Source: CBFGWV01 sp965652545 (GTDB lineage: Bacteria; Pseudomonadota; Gammaproteobacteria; Competibacterales; Competibacteraceae). Taken from it: 6,446 nucleotides of DNA. The DNA lies in NCBI GenBank assembly GCA_965652545.1, contig CBFGWV010000277.1, positions 1-6,446 on the forward strand. The letters run 5' to 3'. The position numbers were made by a program, and so were the translations under genes. The notes below the pieces were generated by a model. The model saw nothing but the letters and a program-made list of their open reading frames with translations. It was not told the DNA's origin and did not search any database. This document shows positions 1-3,165 of this stretch, piece after piece (position 1 is the first letter of the stretch; every line of letters begins with the position of its first letter).

Positions 1-710
1 GCGTCCTGCCAGTCGGCCTGGGTGACGCGGGCAGCGCGCAGGGTCAGGCGGCGCCGGCGCAGCCAGCCCAGGGCGCGGTCGGCGCGGTGGAGCTGGTCGA
101 CCGGCAGGCGCTTGAGCCGCTGGGGGTCGCGTTGCAGGGGGCCGATGAGTGGGTTGTTGACCAGCATCCAGATGCCTAGCGCGAGGACTACAACCAACGC
201 GCCGATGGCGATGGCGGACAACCAGGTGGCGGTGGTCCAGTAGCCGGGCTCGCGGCAGTCGTCGGGCAGGTAGCGCCCGGGCAGCGGGGGCTCGGCGCCG
301 CGACAGCTCCAGCGCAAGGTGTCGGGGTCTATGGTGAAGACGACGCCGGTGCCGACCATGTCGGCGTCCAGGTTGCCGACGGGCTTGAGGCGAGCCTCCA
401 GCACATAGGCCTGCGGCGACTGGATGTCGAAGATGCCGCCCTGGCGCCAGCCGCCGAACTCGCTGAGCGTCTCGGGCCAGGTGCCGTAGACCTGCACGTG
501 CTCGGCGGCCAGTTGCCGGGTGTAGTTGAGCTCGCCCCAACCGGCTCCGAGGATGGAGGCGGTCTCCATACCGCCGAGCACCCAGCCGCGGGTGACGGGG
601 TTGAGGCCCGGCACCATCAGCGCGGAGCCGACGAACAAGGTGACCGCGGCGATGATGATCGCGCGGGTCAGCGGGTGCTTGCCGACATCCAGCGTCAGGA
701 GGCGGCGCAT
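1..710 (-). CDS. Two-helix membrane protein with a type IV pilin-like periplasmic domain (3' end beyond window)
   Basis: The frame is open from ATG at 710 to the left edge (236 codons, no stop), so the C-terminus is missing. Visible layout: a basic N-terminus (MRRLLTLDVGKHPLTR), a hydrophobic helix at about residues 17-35, an extracytoplasmic region at about 40-157, a second helix at about 160-186, then a strongly basic tail (~194-230, with RRRR). The middle region reads like the head of a class IVa pilin: YGTWPE (75-80) where pilins carry 'y..nG.wP', then VVFTIDPDTLRWSC and GRYLPDDCR. Cys136 and Cys152 would close the pilin C-terminal disulfide loop. There is no prepilin peptidase site (G before FTLIE with Glu5), so it is probably not a cleaved, assembled pilin. 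No Shine-Dalgarno precedes the ATG; the start overlaps the end of the HTH gene by 16 nt, suggesting translational coupling. Membrane topology is fairly secure; the pilin relation is inferred from motif resemblance; the function is unknown. Confidence 0.75.
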   Translation of the reverse strand, partial: MRRLLTLDVGKHPLTRAIIIAAVTLFVGSALMVPGLNPVTRGWVLGGMETASILGAGWGELNYTRQLAAEHVQVYGTWPETLSEFGGWRQGGIFDIQSPQAYVLEARLKPVGNLDADMVGTGVVFTIDPDTLRWSCRGAEPPLPGRYLPDDCREPGYWTTATWLSAIAIGALVVVLALGIWMLVNNPLIGPLQRDPQRLKRLPVDQLHRADRALGWLRRRRLTLRAARVTQADWQD

Positions 711-1897
711 TGGTCGATCAGGCCGCGCAGCGCTTGGCGCACGGCGGGGCAGCGCCAGTGCAGCATCGGCCCATCGGCACCGGTGCGCGGGGCGATGAGG
801 TTGTCCCAGAACAAGCGCCGCAGGTCGGCGTCCAGCAGGTACGGGCGGGCGCGGCCGAGGTCGGCGGCGTCCAGCCACTGGGCGAGACGAGCGCGGCGGG
901 CGGGGTCTTCCAGCAGGGGCAGGACGGCCTGCCAGATGCGCGGACTGGCGGCCAGGGCGTCGTTGAGCGCGGCATCGTCCAGGGACGGGTCATCGGTGAT
1001 CAGCCCGAGGGCCTCTTGCAGCAAGGCCGGGTGGCCGCCGGTGAGGGCGAGCAGGCGGGCGGCCTGTTGCGGCTGGGTGAGCGGTTTGCCGGTCTGAGTG
1101 GCGATGGCGCTGACCTGGGTGGCGTCCATCTCGGGCCAGAAGACGACGTTGGCAATGTTGAGCAGGGACAGGTCCCCGCCCTGGTATTTGAGGTCCGCCA
1201 GGGCCGCGCCGCCACACAGCAGCAGGTGCAGGCGGCCACTGTACATCTCGCTCAGCGAGCGCAGGATGCCGGCCAGTTGCTCGCGCAGCGCGGGGACGCC
1301 CTGCTCGAAGCGGCTGACCAGGCAGAAGACGGTCTCGCCACCGGCCAGGCGGCGCTCCAGGGCGGCCTCGAAACCGAAGTCCGAGTCCACGCCCTCGAAG
1401 CCGCATTGGGCGCCGATGGCTTGAAAGTAATCCGGCGCCTCGGCGCTGACGGAGTACGGCGGCTGGATGTGCAGCACGGCGTCGCTGCCATAGACGGCCC
1501 GTGCCTTGGCCAGCAAGGCCTCGCGAAACGGCGGCTGGCCCCAATGCGCCTGCGACAGCAGCATGAGGATGGGGTACGGCGACAGCTGCGACAGACGGGT
1601 GTACAAGCCGGCGATGGTGTCGGCATACGGCCCGCTACCGGCGGCCTCGGCCAGCAGGTACTCGGGCTCGAAACCGCCGGCGGTGAGCAAGGCGTTGGTT
1701 TCGGATTCGGTCAGGCGCAGGTAGCGGGCGCAGGCCAGCAGCTTGTCGCGGTGTTTGCGGTTGGGCTGTGAGTAGCCGTGGCGCCAGTTGTTGACCGCCT
1801 CGCGGCTCATGCCGATCTCCGTGGCCACACCGGAGGCGGTGGCGCGGATGCGGCGCATGTAGCCGGTCAACAGCTCTGAAAACTCCAGCCCTTTCAT
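695..1897 (-). CDS. XRE-type HTH protein fused to a degenerate AAA/STAND-like domain
   Basis: The 400-aa protein starts at ATG 1897 (MKGLEF), where the HTH begins; the frame is open further upstream only because it lies opposite another gene. Residues about 6-45 form an XRE-like HTH (SGVATEIGMSREAVNNWRHG), followed by a helical linker with the 'LLTAGGFEPEY' pattern (71-81) often seen after such HTHs. Residues about 105-300 follow the order of an ORC/STAND-type ATPase: strand YPILMLLS, a P-loop position reading HWGQPPF (118-124), a Walker B position reading VFCLVSRFEQG (190-200), a sensor-like strand LHLLLCGG (223-230), and LTGGHPALLQ (285-294), typical of this family. The tail (~355-393) resembles the winged helix closing STAND modules. 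The expected GK[T/S] is GQP and the acidic Walker B pair is Ser-Arg, so ATP hydrolysis is unlikely. Probable role: DNA-binding regulator or scaffold acting with the membrane proteins on either side. The HTH is a confident call; the AAA/STAND relation is moderate. Confidence 0.85.
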   Translation of the reverse strand: MKGLEFSELLTGYMRRIRATASGVATEIGMSREAVNNWRHGYSQPNRKHRDKLLACARYLRLTESETNALLTAGGFEPEYLLAEAAGSGPYADTIAGLYTRLSQLSPYPILMLLSQAHWGQPPFREALLAKARAVYGSDAVLHIQPPYSVSAEAPDYFQAIGAQCGFEGVDSDFGFEAALERRLAGGETVFCLVSRFEQGVPALREQLAGILRSLSEMYSGRLHLLLCGGAALADLKYQGGDLSLLNIANVVFWPEMDATQVSAIATQTGKPLTQPQQAARLLALTGGHPALLQEALGLITDDPSLDDAALNDALAASPRIWQAVLPLLEDPARRARLAQWLDAADLGRARPYLLDADLRRLFWDNLIAPRTGADGPMLHWRCPAVRQALRGLIDQCAAS

Positions 1898-1906
1898 CCC
1901 CTCGAT

Positions 1907-1944
1907 CCCCCGGCTCGGCAATGCTGCCCGAACGCTACCGGGGG
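1907..1944. promoter_or_regulatory. Inverted repeat overlapping the HTH-gene promoter and start region
   Basis: Arms CCCCCGG (1907-1913) and CCGGGGG (1938-1944) are perfect inverted copies separated by 24 nt. One arm lies in the spacer between the putative -35 and -10. The other ends 9 nt before the ATG, where its minus-strand G-run could serve as a weak ribosome site. A smaller imperfect stem (TCGGCA / TGCCCGA) nests between them. It could be an autoregulatory operator for the HTH protein. RNA folding is less likely for the full repeat, because the distal arm would lie upstream of the predicted start of transcription. Confidence 0.35.
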
Positions 1945-1959
1945 GTGGGGAAATGTCAA
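1932..1959 (-). promoter_or_regulatory. Candidate sigma-70 promoter of the HTH gene
   Basis: Reading the minus strand, a perfect -35 TTGACA lies at 1959-1954 and a -10 TAGCGT at 1937-1932, separated by 16 nt. The -10 keeps the important T1, A2 and T6. Transcription would start near 1925, giving a leader of under 30 nt before the ATG at 1897. It sits in the 92-nt gap after the upstream PH-like gene, so the HTH gene could be expressed alone as well as by read-through. The match is by eye and has not been tested statistically. Confidence 0.5.
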
Positions 1960-1989
1960 GCACGCGAGCCGCCAGCATGGCGCCGTTCC

Positions 1990-2715
1990 TCACACGAAGC
2001 GCAGGGCGACCCAGCCCCACACACCGGCCAGCAGCAGGTATTTGGCGCCGGTAATCAACGGCGAGGCGGGCTTGTACTGGCCAGCCTGGAGGATGCGAAG
2101 CTGCGGCGGCTGACGCAGTTGCAGGGCCAGATACCAGAGCACCAGGGCACAGATCAGACCACCGATGATGGTGACGCCGGTGGGGCCGAGCAGGTCCAGG
2201 GTGCCGATGAAGATTTTCTTGAGCCCCTTCTTGCGGCCGGAGAGCTCGATCTCCTCGGCGGCACGGATGCCGGCCGCGGCGGCAGCCAGCCACCAGGTCA
2301 GCAGGCCGAAGACGGTTAGCGTCATCAGGCTGCCGAAGGCGGCGCGGGCGCGGCTGTAATGGTCTTCGAAGGTTTGGAAGCGGTTTGCCATGACCTGCTG
2401 GAGGGCGGCGAAAACCGCTTCGCGGATTTCGGCGGAACTGATGGACAAGGTCAGGTCAGTGCTGTCCTTGCCGTCGCGGTGGGTGAGCTCGATGTCCGTG
2501 TCGCGGGCGTCGGCGGTGACCTTTTCCAGCGCCCGCAGGCTGACGTGATCGGCCTCGGTGCCGAAGAGGGTGGACGGAGAGTTGCCCGCTTTTAAGGCTT
2601 CGACCCGCTGGCGGCACTCCACCGGGGTGAGGGACTCGCTGTACAGGGCTTCCGGGGTGAGGACGATCAGACGGATCTTGTCGTCGTCTTTATCGAGCCA
2701 GTATTGGGGTGTCAT
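1990..2715 (-). CDS. Membrane protein with a PH-like N-terminal domain and about three transmembrane helices
   Basis: The 241-aa protein begins at ATG 2715 (MTPQYWLDKDDDK). GGAG ends 9 nt upstream, whereas the in-frame extension to 2823 is proline-rich junk with no site. Residues 1-110 look soluble: alternating beta-like stretches (KIRLIVLTPEALYSES, TDIELTHRDGK, TDLTLSIS) followed by an amphipathic helix (AEIREAVFAALQQVM). This strand-then-terminal-helix order resembles bacterial PH-type domains; the assignment is by pattern only. Hydrophobic helices follow at about 128-149, 176-199 and 221-239, with a lysine-rich linker (GRKKGLKK, 160-167) between the first two. It is the first gene of the minus-strand trio; the next gene starts 92 nt downstream. 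I recognise no named family. It could equally be a generic small membrane protein with a cytosolic sensing domain. Confidence 0.8.
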   Translation of the reverse strand: MTPQYWLDKDDDKIRLIVLTPEALYSESLTPVECRQRVEALKAGNSPSTLFGTEADHVSLRALEKVTADARDTDIELTHRDGKDSTDLTLSISSAEIREAVFAALQQVMANRFQTFEDHYSRARAAFGSLMTLTVFGLLTWWLAAAAAGIRAAEEIELSGRKKGLKKIFIGTLDLLGPTGVTIIGGLICALVLWYLALQLRQPPQLRILQAGQYKPASPLITGAKYLLLAGVWGWVALRFV

Positions 2716-2726
2716 GGCGTGGCGCT

Positions 2727-2742
2727 CCAGGGTTGATCCTGG
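2727..2742. promoter_or_regulatory. Short inverted repeat at the ribosome site of the PH-like gene
   Basis: CCAGG (2727-2731) and CCTGG (2738-2742) are perfect inverted arms around a 6-nt centre. The left arm overlaps the GGAG ribosome site on the minus strand (2725-2728), 10-13 nt before the ATG. It could be a small operator, perhaps for the HTH protein encoded next in line, or a hairpin masking the ribosome site. Five-bp arms are short and could be chance. Confidence 0.25.
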
Positions 2743-2834
2743 GGCGGAGTGTGCGGCGGGTGGGGTTGCCGCGGAATCGTGCAAGTGTCCGGTGCGCGGC
2801 GGCGGCGGTGGACGCGGTGTCAAGTTGGTTGGGG

Positions 2835-2896
2835 TTTAAGTTTTAAGTTTTAAGTTTTAGGTGTTCGGTGTTCGGTGGGCGGTGGGCGGTGGGCGG
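2835..2896. repeat. Period-7 tandem repeat with a drifting unit
   Basis: A continuous, in-phase heptamer tract. Plus-strand units from 2841 are TTTTAAG, TTTTAAG, TTTTAGG, TGTTCGG, TGTTCGG, then TGGGCGG three times, preceded by a partial unit at 2835-2840. The period never slips while the unit changes from AT-rich to GC-rich in two or three substitution steps. Related GGTGTTCG pieces follow at about 2897-2904 and 2916-2924. The tract lies about 120 bp upstream of the PH-like gene. Such arrays usually expand and contract by replication slippage. Confidence 0.9.
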
Positions 2897-2948
2897 GGTG
2901 TTCGAGGAGGGTCGGGGTGTTCGGTGCCGATAGCGGGAGTGGGTGGAT

Positions 2949-3000
2949 ACGGTAGGTCCATGCCTCTTTACAGCAACACGAAACCCGCAAGGCCTACCGT
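2949..3000. repeat. Widely spaced inverted repeat
   Basis: ACGGTAGG (2949-2956) and CCTACCGT (2993-3000) are perfect 8-bp inverted arms around 36 nt. The interior holds no gene. It also contains AAACCCGCAAG (2981-2991), an 11-bp word that recurs in the tandem duplication near 3119-3152. It may be the remnant of a small non-autonomous element or a long-loop hairpin; there is no target-site duplication I can point to. Confidence 0.45.
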
Positions 3001-3015
3001 CAAGCGATTCGGGCA

Positions 3016-3079
3016 CCTGTAGGAGCGCACCCCTGTGCGCGATTGCCGAGCGTTGCTCGGCAGCCGAGTGCAACTCGGC
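3016..3079 (+). repeat. REP-like element with three consecutive hairpins
   Basis: CCTGTAGGAGCGCACCCCTGTGCGCGA has the standard REP form: a GTAG tetranucleotide (3019-3022) followed at once by a stem, GCGCAC (3025-3030) / GTGCGC (3035-3040), with a CCCT loop. Two more perfect stems follow: GCCGAG (3045-3050) / CTCGGC (3056-3061) and GCCGAGT (3063-3069) / ACTCGGC (3073-3079). GTRG-headed REPs are known substrates of RAYT (TnpA-REP) transposases, which act in trans; no RAYT gene is in the window. The element lies after the end of the 883-aa gene, the usual intergenic position, where it may stabilise or help terminate transcripts. Confidence 0.75.
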
Positions 3080-3095
3080 GATCCCAGGGGCCTGA

Positions 3096-3116
3096 TCGGG
3101 GCGTTCAGCGCCCCGA
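3096..3116. terminator. Strong GC hairpin between genes, without a T-tract
   Basis: TCGGGGCG (3096-3103) and CGCCCCGA (3109-3116) make a perfect 8-bp stem with a 5-nt loop, about 40 nt past the stop codon of the 883-aa gene. Neither side carries a T-run right after the stem, so it is not a textbook intrinsic terminator. It may act as a transcript 3'-end stabiliser or simply be part of the adjoining REP cluster. Confidence 0.35.
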
Positions 3117-3118
3117 CC

Positions 3119-3152
3119 AAGCCGTAAAAACCCGCAAGCCGTAAAAACCCGC
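3119..3152. repeat. 17-bp perfect tandem duplication
   Basis: AAGCCGTAAAAACCCGC occurs twice in succession with no mismatch (3119-3135 and 3136-3152). It begins 3 nt downstream of the stop codon of the minus-strand 883-aa gene. Each copy supplies a TTTTT run on that strand. The lack of divergence indicates a recent duplication. Confidence 0.9.
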
Positions 3153-3165
3153 CGTCACTTCGGCG
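3143..3165 (-). terminator. Candidate intrinsic terminator overlapping the stop codon of the 883-aa gene
   Basis: On the minus strand CGCCG (3165-3161) pairs with CGGCG (3154-3150) around the loop AAGTGA, which contains the TGA stop codon, and is followed by GGTTTTT ending at 3143. The stem is only 5 bp but all G-C. A second TTTTT from the tandem duplication lies 17 nt further on. Terminator behaviour is plausible but weak. Confidence 0.4.

Larger units (their letters stand above)
2716..3154. other. 439-bp non-coding, repeat-rich spacer
   Basis: No credible gene lies here on either strand: short frames lack ribosome sites and run through repeats. From left to right it holds the upstream region of the PH-like gene, a period-7 tandem repeat, a widely spaced inverted repeat, a REP-like hairpin cluster, a GC hairpin and a 17-bp tandem duplication, each listed separately. 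It divides two same-strand genes, so read-through from the 883-aa gene must cross all of these structures to reach the trio. Confidence 0.8.

Noticed and set aside
710..1771. 353-codon plus-strand frame opposite the HTH gene
   Set aside because: It is a Gln/Gly-rich shadow with no family motifs; the opposite strand encodes recognisable HTH and ATPase-like motifs.
1898..2293. In-frame N-terminal extension of the HTH protein by about 130 residues
   Set aside because: The extension overlaps the end of the PH-like gene in another frame, is arginine/proline-rich, and the HTH itself begins at the internal ATG 1897 behind a promoter candidate.
2716..2823. Longer start for the PH-like gene
   Set aside because: The added 36 residues are proline-rich low-complexity with no ribosome site; the ATG at 2715 has GGAG at proper spacing.
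2818..2823. Perfect TTGACA (minus strand) as the -35 of the PH-like gene
   Set aside because: No -10-like hexamer lies 15-19 nt downstream; that stretch is entirely G/C-rich. It may be chance or need an activator.
2835..2896. CRISPR-like or iteron-like array
   Set aside because: The units are 7 bp with no spacers and a drifting sequence; there are no cas or replication genes. It is a simple tandem repeat.
2949..3000. Terminal inverted repeats of an insertion sequence
   Set aside because: Only 36 nt lie between the arms, with no transposase and no visible target duplication.
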